A stretch of 15,700 nucleotides of DNA from contig JAQXJQ010000045.1 of NCBI GenBank assembly GCA_029009035.1, forward strand, positions 1 to 15,700, given 5' to 3'. This DNA is from Oscillospiraceae bacterium (lineage in GTDB: Bacteria > Bacillota > Clostridia > Oscillospirales > Oscillospiraceae). This document shows, one piece after another, positions 1-6,005 of this stretch. Every line of letters starts with the position of its first letter. Within the stretch, counting starts at the first letter, position 1. The position numbers and the translations under genes are program-made. The notes beneath the pieces are model-generated. The model was not told the origin of the DNA, did no database searches, and was given only the letters and a program-made list of their open reading frames with translations.

Positions 1-15
1 CACGAAGTGCAAGAG

Positions 16-239
16 CCTCGCAGAGTTCCGTCATCCGCAGATGACGGAATAAAGTGAAATCCGTTTTTTCTGAGGACATGTGCCTCAGAAAAAACACTTC
101 TCAGTTCGCAAGCGTGCGAGCACAGCGAGTGCGCAGAAGCGAACTGCATCCCATCGAAGAAATGCTTGCATTTCTGAGAAGCGTGTCGAAGTTTTTCGAC
201 ACGCTGAGTCCTGCCTGTGGAAACAGGCAGGACTTTTTT
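16..239 (+). repeat. Multi-hairpin dispersed element, copy 1
   Basis: This non-coding element reads on the plus strand as a series of hairpins: 26-35/40-49 (10 bp), 63-75/83-95 (13 bp, loop ACATGTG), 102-109/139-146 enclosing a smaller stem at 120-123/129-132, 158-165/168-175, 180-190/195-205, and the terminator 208-218/223-233. Copy 2 (minus strand, 11970-12242) shares the start CCTCG.AGAGTT, the core GAGGACATGTGCCTC with CACTTCTCAG after it, CGCAAGCGTG, CTGCA-N4-ATCG and TTTTTCGAC, in the same order. The variable stems pair in both copies. An ORF runs through it but simply translates the hairpins. The left boundary may lie before the window. Whether it acts as a structured 3' UTR RNA or a MITE/REP-like DNA repeat cannot be decided here. 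Confidence 0.75.
208..239 (+). terminator. Intrinsic terminator closing element copy 1
   Basis: An 11-bp perfect stem (208-218/223-233) with a GGAA loop is followed directly by six T residues (234-239). It reads on the plus strand, so it would end a plus-strand transcript arriving from left of the window. It lies just past the stop of the minus-strand ribonuclease gene. On that strand the stem lacks a following T run, so it is a poor terminator for that gene. Confidence 0.8.
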
Positions 240-249
240 GTTGGAACAT

Positions 250-1851
250 TCAGCTCTCCCACTTGTCCAGCAGGGCGGTGATCTGATCGGCCAGCTTGGC
301 CAGATCCTTGTTGGCGCGGCCGCTGCTGGCGGAGATGACGGCATTGAGCCGGCGGCCCACATCCTCCAGACGAAGATAGGCGGGGGAGACCTTCCTGCGC
401 CCGGTCACGGGGACCTTGGGGGCGAAGACCACGCCGGGGGAGAGAACGGTGCCGGTAATGAGGTCATAGACCTCTGAGTGGTTGGGAGAGTGGGCTTCGA
501 AGCCCCGGTCCCGCAGCGTCTGGGCATAGATCTCCGTGACCTGCGATTCCCCGTGGACCACGAATACATGGCGGGGCTTGGGGGAGAAGTGGTCGATCCA
601 GCGCAGCAGACCGTCCCGGTCGGCGTGGGAGCTGAGACCGTGGAAGTTGACGATCCTGGCCCGGACGGCGATCTCCTCACCGAAAAGCTTTATCTTGGGG
701 ACCCCCTCCAGCAGCCGGCGGCCCAGGGTCCCGGGGCTTTGGAAGCCCACAAAGACCACGGCGCACTCCTTGCGCCAGAGATTGTGCTTCAGGTGGTGGC
801 GGATGCGGCCGGCGTCGCACATACCGGAGGCGGAGATGATGACCTTGGGGGTGGGGTCTTCGTTGAGAGCCTTGGACTCCTCACTGCTCTCGGTGATGCA
901 CAAGCCGGGGAACTGGAACAGGTTGCCCTGCTGCAGGGCGGCGATGGCCTCCTCGTCCAGATAGCCGTGGAGGTCGCCGGAGAAAATGTGGGTGGCCTCT
1001 CCCGCCAGAGGGGAGTCCACGTACACGGGGAAGTTGGGCACTCGTTTGACCAGACCCTGCTCCTTGATCTCACGGATGAAGTAGAGCAGCTCCTGGGTGC
1101 GGCCCACGGCGAAGGAGGGGATGACCACATTGCCGCCCGTGCCCAGCACCTCGTCGATGAGAACGGCCAGGTCGGCGGCGTAGTCCGGCTTTTCATCCAT
1201 GTCGTGAAGGCGGTCGCCGTAGGTGCTCTCGGTGAGGACATAGTCCGCCTCAAGGGTGTACTGGGGGTCGCGGATGATGGGCTGCTCCCGGTTGCCGATG
1301 TCGCCGGAAAAAACCAGCTTGCGGCTCTGGCCGTCCTCCGTGAGCCACATCTCCACGCTGGCGGAGCCAAGCAGATGGCCGATGTCGGTGAAGCGGATGC
1401 GGATGCCGTCGCCCAGGTCCACCTCCTGGCCGTACTCGGCGGTCATCACATGGCGCATGGTCTTTTCCACATCTTCCAGAGTATATAGCGGCTCCAATGG
1501 CTCCTGGCCGGCGCGTTTGCCCTTCTGGTTTTGCCAGGCGGCTTCGCTCTCCTGAATGTGGGCGGAGTCCCGCAGCATGATGGAGAGAAGCTCTCCGGTG
1601 AGGCGGGTGCAGTAGATGCTGCCCGCGAAGCCCCGCTTGATGAGCAGGGGGATGCGGCCGGAATGGTCAATGTGGGCGTGGGTGACGATGACATAGTCGA
1701 TGTCGGCGGGGTTGAAGTCCAGCACGCTGTTGTCCCGCTCATCCAGACCCTGCTGCAGTCCGCAATCCACCAGCAGCTTCTTCCCGTTGCACTCCACACA
1801 GTGGCAGCTGCCGGTGACCGCTTTGGCAGCGCCGTAAAAGGTGAGCTTCAT
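250..1851 (-). CDS. Beta-CASP metallo-beta-lactamase RNase (YSH1/CPSF73-like)
   Basis: This 533-residue protein belongs to the MBL-fold RNA-processing exo/endonuclease family (COG1236), cytoplasmic zinc enzymes that cut or trim RNA. Metal-site motifs are visible: HAHIDH at 58-63, a metal-site His in DIGHLLGS near 159, SGDIG at 182-186 with its Asp, and SSHAD near 407-411. TESTYGDR near 208, SASGMCDAGR near 340 and VVHGES near 431 are typical of the beta-CASP/RMMBL arrangement. The open frame extends upstream to 2043 but there overlaps the P-loop gene. The start at 1851 has an AGGAGGT six bases upstream and begins the conserved fold. No good promoter lies in the 73-base gap to the P-loop gene, so read-through past the hairpin at 1887-1914 is likely. 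The family is certain; the RNA substrate is unknown. Confidence 0.93.
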   Translation of the reverse strand: MKLTFYGAAKAVTGSCHCVECNGKKLLVDCGLQQGLDERDNSVLDFNPADIDYVIVTHAHIDHSGRIPLLIKRGFAGSIYCTRLTGELLSIMLRDSAHIQESEAAWQNQKGKRAGQEPLEPLYTLEDVEKTMRHVMTAEYGQEVDLGDGIRIRFTDIGHLLGSASVEMWLTEDGQSRKLVFSGDIGNREQPIIRDPQYTLEADYVLTESTYGDRLHDMDEKPDYAADLAVLIDEVLGTGGNVVIPSFAVGRTQELLYFIREIKEQGLVKRVPNFPVYVDSPLAGEATHIFSGDLHGYLDEEAIAALQQGNLFQFPGLCITESSEESKALNEDPTPKVIISASGMCDAGRIRHHLKHNLWRKECAVVFVGFQSPGTLGRRLLEGVPKIKLFGEEIAVRARIVNFHGLSSHADRDGLLRWIDHFSPKPRHVFVVHGESQVTEIYAQTLRDRGFEAHSPNHSEVYDLITGTVLSPGVVFAPKVPVTGRRKVSPAYLRLEDVGRRLNAVISASSGRANKDLAKLADQITALLDKWES

Positions 1852-1886
1852 ACAAAGACCTCCTATCCAAAACCCAAAATACGCGC

Positions 1887-1915
1887 AAAGGCCGCTGCAG
1901 CTGCAGCGGCCTTTT
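1887..1915 (-). terminator. Perfect palindrome, terminator or attenuator
   Basis: Positions 1887-1914 form a perfect 28-base inverted repeat (core GCCGCTGCAGCTGCAGCGGC) with short A and T runs at its ends. It lies 10 bases past the P-loop gene stop and about 36 bases before the ribonuclease ATG. The T run on the minus strand is only three bases, so termination may be partial. With no loop bases specified, the innermost pairs must open to form the loop. Confidence 0.6.
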
Positions 1916-1924
1916 GATAAAAGC

Positions 1925-2335
1925 TCAGAAATACTTGCGCACGCCGTCGTTGGCCTTGTCCGCGTTCTCGCTGATGGAGACGGTGTACTTGATGCCGCTC
2001 TTCTGGGAGAAGGCCTCCAGCCAATCCAGGAAGGGCTCCACATCCTCGTTGCCCACGGTGGGGACCAGCTTGTTCAGGCTCTCGATAAACACATGGGTGA
2101 TATCGTAGTTGCTGGCGTACAGACCGTACAGGAAGCCCTTCAGAGTATCATAGTTGGGGATGATGTACTCAGAGGTGTCAACCAGGCGGATCTTATAGCT
2201 AATATCAAAAGTCAGCTTGGAGTCGTGGGCGATGGCCACAACATTGCCATGCTCAGTCTCCACAGCGGTATTAATCAGATCGATCATCTGCTTGGTCTTG
2301 CCGGTACCCTTCTGGCCCATAATTACCTTGACCAT
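1925..2335 (-). CDS. Small conserved P-loop NTPase-like protein, function unknown
   Basis: This 136-residue soluble protein starts at once with a Walker A motif, GQKGTGKT at residues 7-14. A hydrophobic strand ending in Glu (THVFIESL, Glu85) could be Walker B. It has no membrane segment, signal peptide or second domain, so it is a minimal one-domain nucleotide-binding fold. From memory, similar short P-loop proteins occur across Clostridia as hypothetical proteins; I cannot assign a function. The start at 2335 is preferred over an upstream ATG at 2392 because it has AAGGAG ten bases upstream and opens the conserved fold, and because 2392 lies inside the predicted promoter. Its coding sequence looks less GC-rich than its neighbours. 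It has its own promoter and is followed by a palindromic hairpin. Confidence 0.85.
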   Translation of the reverse strand: MVKVIMGQKGTGKTKQMIDLINTAVETEHGNVVAIAHDSKLTFDISYKIRLVDTSEYIIPNYDTLKGFLYGLYASNYDITHVFIESLNKLVPTVGNEDVEPFLDWLEAFSQKSGIKYTVSISENADKANDGVRKYF

Positions 2336-2382
2336 ATTGTATCCACTCCTTATTCGATATCGGGGGAGTCCCCGTTGGAAAT

Positions 2383-2411
2383 ATGTTACCATCTTTCTGT
2401 AAAGATTTCAA
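2383..2411 (-). promoter_or_regulatory. Sigma-A promoter of the P-loop gene
   Basis: On the minus strand TTGAAA (2411-2406), a 17-base spacer and TAACAT (2388-2383) match the consensus at 5/6 and 4/6 positions. The predicted start of transcription is near 2376, giving a leader of about 40 bases. That leader contains a small GC stem (CGGGG/CCCCG at 2361-2374) and a CGATATCG palindrome ahead of the AAGGAG. Confidence 0.6.
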
Positions 2412-2469
2412 TAGAACAACGGAAACTTTCCCATCAATTTTTGTAAACAGGCGGTTTACCCGGATGGGA

Positions 2470-3264
2470 TCACTCCAGCAGCGCCCAGTGGGCAGCCAGC
2501 TGTCCCTCACCCACGGCCTTGGCCAGCTGCAGGGGCTGACCGACGCAGTCGCCGGCGGCATACACGCGGGGAAGGTTGGTGGCCATGCGCCCGTCCACCT
2601 TGATATATCCCCGGTCCAGCTCCAGCCCGGGGGCCAGGGCGGCAGGGGCAATGGAGGAGCGGAGGAGAAACACCCCGTCGCAGGGGATCTCCCTGCCGTC
2701 GGGGCGGCGGACGGCGGTGACCCTGTCCTCGCCCAAAATCTCCAGACCGGCCAGCGGGGCATGGGTGACCTGACAGCCGATGGAGGAGAGGTACTTCGCC
2801 TCCTCCATGAGGTCGGGGGCGTTGCCTGCCACCACAATGGGGCGGCCGCGATAGAACATCCCGTCGCAGGTGGCGCAGTAGCTGACGCCCCGGCCCAGAA
2901 GCCGTTCCTCTCCCTTCAGGGGGACGGCCCTGGCAATGCCAACGGCCAGGATGACGGCGCCGGCCTCCACCACGTCGGTGCCCACGCTTGCCATGACCGT
3001 ATCGCCCATGGGCATGATGTTCAGCACACGGCCGATGCGCACTTCCGCGCCCAGAGTTCGGGCCTGCTCCACCAGACGCTCCACCAGCTCCCTGCCGGAG
3101 ATGTGGGGCAGACCGGGGTAGTTGTCCACCCGGTCGGACTTGCACAGAGGGCTGGCGGTGGGCTCGTTGCTCACCACCAGAACGGACTTGTCACGGGCAC
3201 GGGCATGGATGGCGGCGGTGAGACCGGCGGGGCCGCCGCCCACCACCAGAAGATCGTATTTCAT
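2470..3264 (-). CDS. Thioredoxin-reductase-like FAD oxidoreductase, NADPH site lost
   Basis: This 264-residue flavoprotein has the FAD-binding motif GGGPAG at residues 9-14, the redox pair CATC at 130-133 and the second FAD motif YAAGDC near 235-240, all as in low-molecular-weight thioredoxin reductases. It is shorter than the usual 300-320 residues, and the shortening falls in the NADPH domain. The Rossmann glycines are replaced by AGNAPDL (146-152), the HRR that holds the NADPH phosphate is absent (THAP instead), and the following stretch is reduced. Clostridial ferredoxin-dependent flavin thioredoxin reductases (FFTR) and related enzymes show this kind of change, so reduction by ferredoxin, or an unknown donor, is likelier than by NADPH. 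The start has GGAGG five bases upstream. I see no thioredoxin gene beside it. Confidence 0.85.
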   Translation of the reverse strand: MKYDLLVVGGGPAGLTAAIHARARDKSVLVVSNEPTASPLCKSDRVDNYPGLPHISGRELVERLVEQARTLGAEVRIGRVLNIMPMGDTVMASVGTDVVEAGAVILAVGIARAVPLKGEERLLGRGVSYCATCDGMFYRGRPIVVAGNAPDLMEEAKYLSSIGCQVTHAPLAGLEILGEDRVTAVRRPDGREIPCDGVFLLRSSIAPAALAPGLELDRGYIKVDGRMATNLPRVYAAGDCVGQPLQLAKAVGEGQLAAHWALLE

Positions 3265-3278
3265 GGAAACCTCCGAGT

Positions 3279-3284
3279 ATTATA
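3279..3284 (-). promoter_or_regulatory. Possible -10 box of the flavoprotein gene
   Basis: A perfect TATAAT lies on the minus strand 14 bases before the ATG at 3264. No good -35 box is found 16-19 bases further upstream, and there is no TG extension. The leader would be very short, so this is a weak call. Confidence 0.35.
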
Positions 3285-3383
3285 GTGTCTTATGATAACG
3301 GCCTGTATTGACTTTCGAGGCCGATACGGTTCCCTTTCATTATATCAGTCCCGCCCTTTCGGCGCAAGTCCTGTGGGTTTTCC

Positions 3384-3412
3384 TTGAAAAAAGAGGAAGG
3401 ACAGGTTATACT
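3384..3412 (+). promoter_or_regulatory. Sigma-A promoter of the asparaginase gene
   Basis: TTGAAA (3384-3389), exactly 17 bases, then TATACT (3407-3412), each 5/6 to consensus. Transcription should start near 3419, almost on top of the GGAGGG ribosome binding site. The leader is about 15 bases and excludes any start codon upstream of about 3420. Confidence 0.75.
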
Positions 3413-3433
3413 CTGGGGCGGAGGGTGATGGGA

Positions 3434-4426
3434 ATGAAACGAATTTTGCTGCTGACCACCGGCGGGACCATTGCATCCCGCCAGACGGCGGAGGGACTCG
3501 CCCCCGGACTGAGCGGAGACGGACTGCTGCACTATCTGGGGGGACTGCCGGACAGCTATGACCTGACGGTGCGGGACATTCTCCATCTGGACTCCTCCAA
3601 CATCCAGCCGGAGGAGTGGCAGCTCATTGCCCGCCATGTGTACGAAGCCCGGGAGGGCTTTGACGGCATCGTCATCTCCCACGGCACCGACACCATGGCC
3701 TATACCGCGTCGGTGCTGTCCTTCATGCTTCAGGGCATCGGCATTCCGGTGGTGCTCACCGGCGCGCAGCTGCCCATTGACCACCCCCTGACCGACGGGC
3801 TGGACAACCTGCGCACCGCCTTTGCCATGGCCTCATCCGGCCATCCGGGCGTCTTTCTGGCCTTTGACCGGAAGGTGATGCTGGGCTGCCGGGCGGTCAA
3901 GACCCACACCACCAACTTCAAGGCCTTTACCAGTGTGAACTGGCCTCTGGTGGGAGCGGTGAGCGGCGCGGGACTGACGGTGGACGAGGGGGCGCTGTGC
4001 CCCTCCGGGCTTCCCTGTGAACTGCGGGACAAGCTGTGCCGGGACGTGTTTCTCATCAAGTTGACCCCCGGCCTGGACCCCAGGATCTTCGATATGCTGC
4101 TGGACATGGACTACCGGGGGATCGTCATTGAGGCCTTCGGTGCCGGCGGACTGCACTTTATCCGGAGGAACCTCATTGAAAAGCTGAGGAAAGCAGCCCG
4201 GATGGGCATTTCCGTGGTGGTCTGCAGCCAGTGCCTCTATGAGAGCAGCGACTTTTCCATCTACCAGACCGGCCAGAAGGCGCTGGCGGAGGGAGTCATC
4301 CGCGGCTTTGACATGACCACGGAGGCCGCAGTCACCAAGCTGATGTGGGTTTTGGGCCAGACCGGTGATCCGGAGCAGGTGCGCGCCCTCTTCGAGCAAA
4401 ATCTGGTGGGCGAACGAAGCGAATAA
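3434..4426 (+). CDS. ansA: Type I (cytoplasmic) L-asparaginase
   Basis: This 330-residue enzyme hydrolyses L-asparagine to aspartate and ammonia. The N-terminal signature TTGGTIAS lies at residues 8-15 with nucleophile Thr12, and the second signature HGTDT at 83-87 supplies the Thr-Asp pair. The catalytic-Lys region is AVKTHTTNFKAF near 154-165. There is no signal peptide, and the sequence matches cytoplasmic rather than periplasmic enzymes. The open frame extends back to 3308, but the promoter at 3384-3412 rules out those starts. ATG at 3428 and 3434 both remain possible; 3434 is preferred because it stands nine to ten bases from GGAGG, whereas 3428 is too close. The gene is alone, divergent from the flavoprotein gene, and ends at a bidirectional terminator shared with bioY. 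Aspartate feeds the dapA pathway, but that link is only metabolic. Confidence 0.93.
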   Translation: MKRILLLTTGGTIASRQTAEGLAPGLSGDGLLHYLGGLPDSYDLTVRDILHLDSSNIQPEEWQLIARHVYEAREGFDGIVISHGTDTMAYTASVLSFMLQGIGIPVVLTGAQLPIDHPLTDGLDNLRTAFAMASSGHPGVFLAFDRKVMLGCRAVKTHTTNFKAFTSVNWPLVGAVSGAGLTVDEGALCPSGLPCELRDKLCRDVFLIKLTPGLDPRIFDMLLDMDYRGIVIEAFGAGGLHFIRRNLIEKLRKAARMGISVVVCSQCLYESSDFSIYQTGQKALAEGVIRGFDMTTEAAVTKLMWVLGQTGDPEQVRALFEQNLVGERSE

Positions 4427-4430
4427 CGGG

Positions 4431-4477
4431 AAAAATCCCGGAGTCTGTTGCAAGACAGGCTCCGGGAGAAGTTTTTT
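4431..4477. terminator. Bidirectional terminator between ansA and bioY
   Basis: A 13-bp stem with two G-T pairs (4437-4449/4454-4466) has six T residues on its right (4472-4477, five bases after the stem) for ansA. On its left five A residues (4431-4435) serve as a T run for bioY on the minus strand. The right T run overlaps the bioY stop codon (4476-4478). Confidence 0.75.
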
Positions 4478-5045
4478 AAGGGAGGGCGCGGCGAAGGATG
4501 GGGGCGAGCAGGGCGGTGACGGCGATCTTCAGGCAGTCGCCGGGGAGATAGAGCAGCATACCATCCCGCAGGATGCGCCAGAAGGAGAGCCCCCGGCCCA
4601 TGTACACATTCAGAATGATTCCCATGTAGGGCAGGCCCACCGCGTAGAGCACCAGCAGCCCCACGGCGCAGGCGAGCACGGTGCGGCGGCGGGAGTTGTC
4701 TGCCCGGGCGATGGCTCCGATGACGGCGGCGGCGGGAATGAGACCCAGCAGGAAGCCGAAGCTGGGCTGGAGCAGGTAGCTGATGCCGCCGCCCCGGGTG
4801 AAGATGGGTACGCCGGCCAGACCCAGCAGCACATAGACCGCCTGAGAGACGGCGCCCCATTTTCCCCCCAGCAGCACCCCCGCCATGGCGGTGAAGAAGA
4901 ACTGGAGGGTGAGGGACATGGCCCCCAGGGGAATGCGGATCAGCGCGCCCACGGCGGTGAGGGCCGCGAACAGTCCGGCCAGAACGATATTTCGTGTTCG
5001 GTTTTTCGTAGGGATCTCTCCTTTTTCCGGCCTTGGGGATGGCAT
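4476..5045 (-). CDS. bioY: BioY biotin transporter (ECF S component)
   Basis: This membrane protein binds biotin and passes it across the membrane, usually with an ECF energising module encoded elsewhere. About six hydrophobic segments are visible. Family signatures are the opening VLAGLFAALTAVGALIRIPL, then LTLQFFF, LGGKWGAVSQAVYVLLG and RGGGISYLLQPSFGFLLG, covering almost the whole BioY fold. The start is doubtful. The ATG at 5045 has no ribosome binding site. A good AAAGGAG (5024-5018) lies inside that frame and is followed, at eight bases, by ACG (5009-5007). BioY proteins typically start close to there (KNRTRNIVLAG), giving 177 instead of 189 residues. It is divergent from birA and 960 bases from pyc in the same direction, a biotin-related neighbourhood. 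Confidence 0.92.
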   Translation of the reverse strand: MPSPRPEKGEIPTKNRTRNIVLAGLFAALTAVGALIRIPLGAMSLTLQFFFTAMAGVLLGGKWGAVSQAVYVLLGLAGVPIFTRGGGISYLLQPSFGFLLGLIPAAAVIGAIARADNSRRRTVLACAVGLLVLYAVGLPYMGIILNVYMGRGLSFWRILRDGMLLYLPGDCLKIAVTALLAPILRRALP

Positions 5046-5056
5046 GGGCGGAATGA

Positions 5057-5086
5057 ATGGTAAGCCAAAAGAATGGCCGTTGACAG
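5057..5086 (-). promoter_or_regulatory. Weak candidate promoter of bioY
   Basis: On the minus strand CTGTCA (5086-5081), 18 bases, TACCAT (5062-5057), each 4/6 to consensus. The -35 lies back to back with the TTGACA of birA. If used, transcription starts near 5050, leaving the ATG at 5045 almost leaderless and supporting the downstream start. Confidence 0.3.
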
Positions 5087-5108
5087 GGGGGAGGGGGTGG
5101 GGTAAACT
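5080..5108 (+). promoter_or_regulatory. Sigma-A promoter of birA
   Basis: A perfect TTGACA (5080-5085), exactly 17 G-rich bases, then TAAACT (5103-5108, 4/6). Transcription is expected near 5115. This places the in-frame ATG at 5110 outside the message and selects the ATG at 5131. Confidence 0.7.
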
Positions 5109-5130
5109 GATGAAAAAAGGGGGTAAGACC

Positions 5131-5943
5131 ATGCTGCCGAGGGAAGAGGATATGCTCATTGCGGAGAGATTGGCTTCGCCCCATCGGGTGGTGGGCAGAG
5201 AGGTCGTGTGCCTGACGCAGGTGGACTCCACCAATGAGGAGTGCCGGCGGCGTGCGGCGGGGGAGCGGCAGAACGGCCTGGCGGTATGCGCCGACGGGCA
5301 GACCCGGGGTCGGGGCCGCCGGGGACGGGACTTCCAATCCCTGCCGGGCCGGGGACTGTACCTCTCGGTGCTGCTGCGCCCCAATGCCCCCCTTTCGGAG
5401 GTGAGCGCCATCACTGCGTGGACGGCGGTGGCGGTGTGCCGTGGGCTGGAGCGGGCGGCGGGGGTTCGAGCCGACATCAAGTGGCCCAACGATATCCTGC
5501 TGGAGGGCAAAAAGCTGTGCGGCATCCTCACGGAGCTTGGTGTAGGGGAGAACGGTACGCTGGATTATGTCATCATCGGCATCGGGGTCAATGTGAGGCA
5601 GAGCGAGGCCGAGTTCGGGCCGGAGCTGGCCCCCATCGCCACCTCTCTGGCCCAACACGGCGTGACGCTGGGACGGGGGGCGCTGGCGCAGGCGCTGCTG
5701 GAGGAACTGGACGCCCTCTACCGGGATTTTCCCCGGGAGAGCGCCGCCTACCTGGCGGAGTACCGCCGCCGGTGCGTGACGCTGGGGCGGGAGGTGACCG
5801 TCCTGCGGGGCAGCGCCGCCACCCGGGCCACGGCGCTGGACATCGACGGCGGGTTCGGCCTTGTGATCGGGCTGCCTGACGGCACCCGTCAGACCGTCAC
5901 CTCCGGCGAGGTGTCCGTGCGGGGACTGCTGGGGTACGGATAA
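5131..5943 (+). CDS. birA: Biotin--protein ligase, no DNA-binding domain
   Basis: This 270-residue enzyme forms biotinyl-AMP and transfers biotin to the target lysine of carboxylases. Motifs appear in the usual order: DSTN at 32-35, the biotinyl-AMP loop GRGRRGR at 60-66, KWPND at 117-121 with catalytic Lys, KLCGILTE at 128-135, GIGVNV at 150-155, and a C-terminal SH3-like part (LGREVTVL onward, from about 218). The catalytic domain begins near residue 25, so there is no room for the winged-helix repressor domain of E. coli BirA; it should not regulate biotin genes by binding DNA. The open frame extends further upstream, but the promoter position points to 5131, with AGGGGGT about six bases before it. 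The obvious substrate is the pyruvate carboxylase encoded next door. Confidence 0.94.
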   Translation: MLPREEDMLIAERLASPHRVVGREVVCLTQVDSTNEECRRRAAGERQNGLAVCADGQTRGRGRRGRDFQSLPGRGLYLSVLLRPNAPLSEVSAITAWTAVAVCRGLERAAGVRADIKWPNDILLEGKKLCGILTELGVGENGTLDYVIIGIGVNVRQSEAEFGPELAPIATSLAQHGVTLGRGALAQALLEELDALYRDFPRESAAYLAEYRRRCVTLGREVTVLRGSAATRATALDIDGGFGLVIGLPDGTRQTVTSGEVSVRGLLGYG

Positions 5944-5949
5944 GATGAG

Positions 5950-5999
5950 AAAAAGGGACCGCTGCAGAGAGAAGGCTCTGCAGCGGTCCCTCGGTTTTT
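5950..5999. terminator. Bidirectional terminator between birA and pyc
   Basis: A perfect 15-bp stem (5955-5969/5976-5990) with a six-base loop has A5 on the left (5950-5954) and TCGG then T5 on the right (5995-5999). It serves birA on the plus strand, and even better pyc on the minus strand, where five T residues follow the stem directly. Confidence 0.88.
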
Positions 6000-6005
6000 G
6001 GGGAG

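Noticed and set aside
54..281. Small plus-strand open frame beginning MKSVFSED
   Set aside because: It translates the core hairpin and other stems of the element; the same peptide (FSEDMCLRK) appears from copy 2 only because the DNA core is conserved. No ribosome binding site is present.
478..1488. 336-codon plus-strand open frame opposite the RNase gene
   Set aside because: It is the same kind of high-GC antisense shadow, without a ribosome binding site or a known fold.
1852..2043. 64-residue N-terminal extension of the RNase frame
   Set aside because: It is low-complexity, overlaps the P-loop gene, crosses the palindrome and lies upstream of a clear AGGAGGT-ATG start.
4261..5658. 465-codon minus-strand frame across bioY and birA
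   Set aside because: It is proline/arginine-rich, typical of an out-of-frame GC-rich reading; bioY and birA account for both strands.
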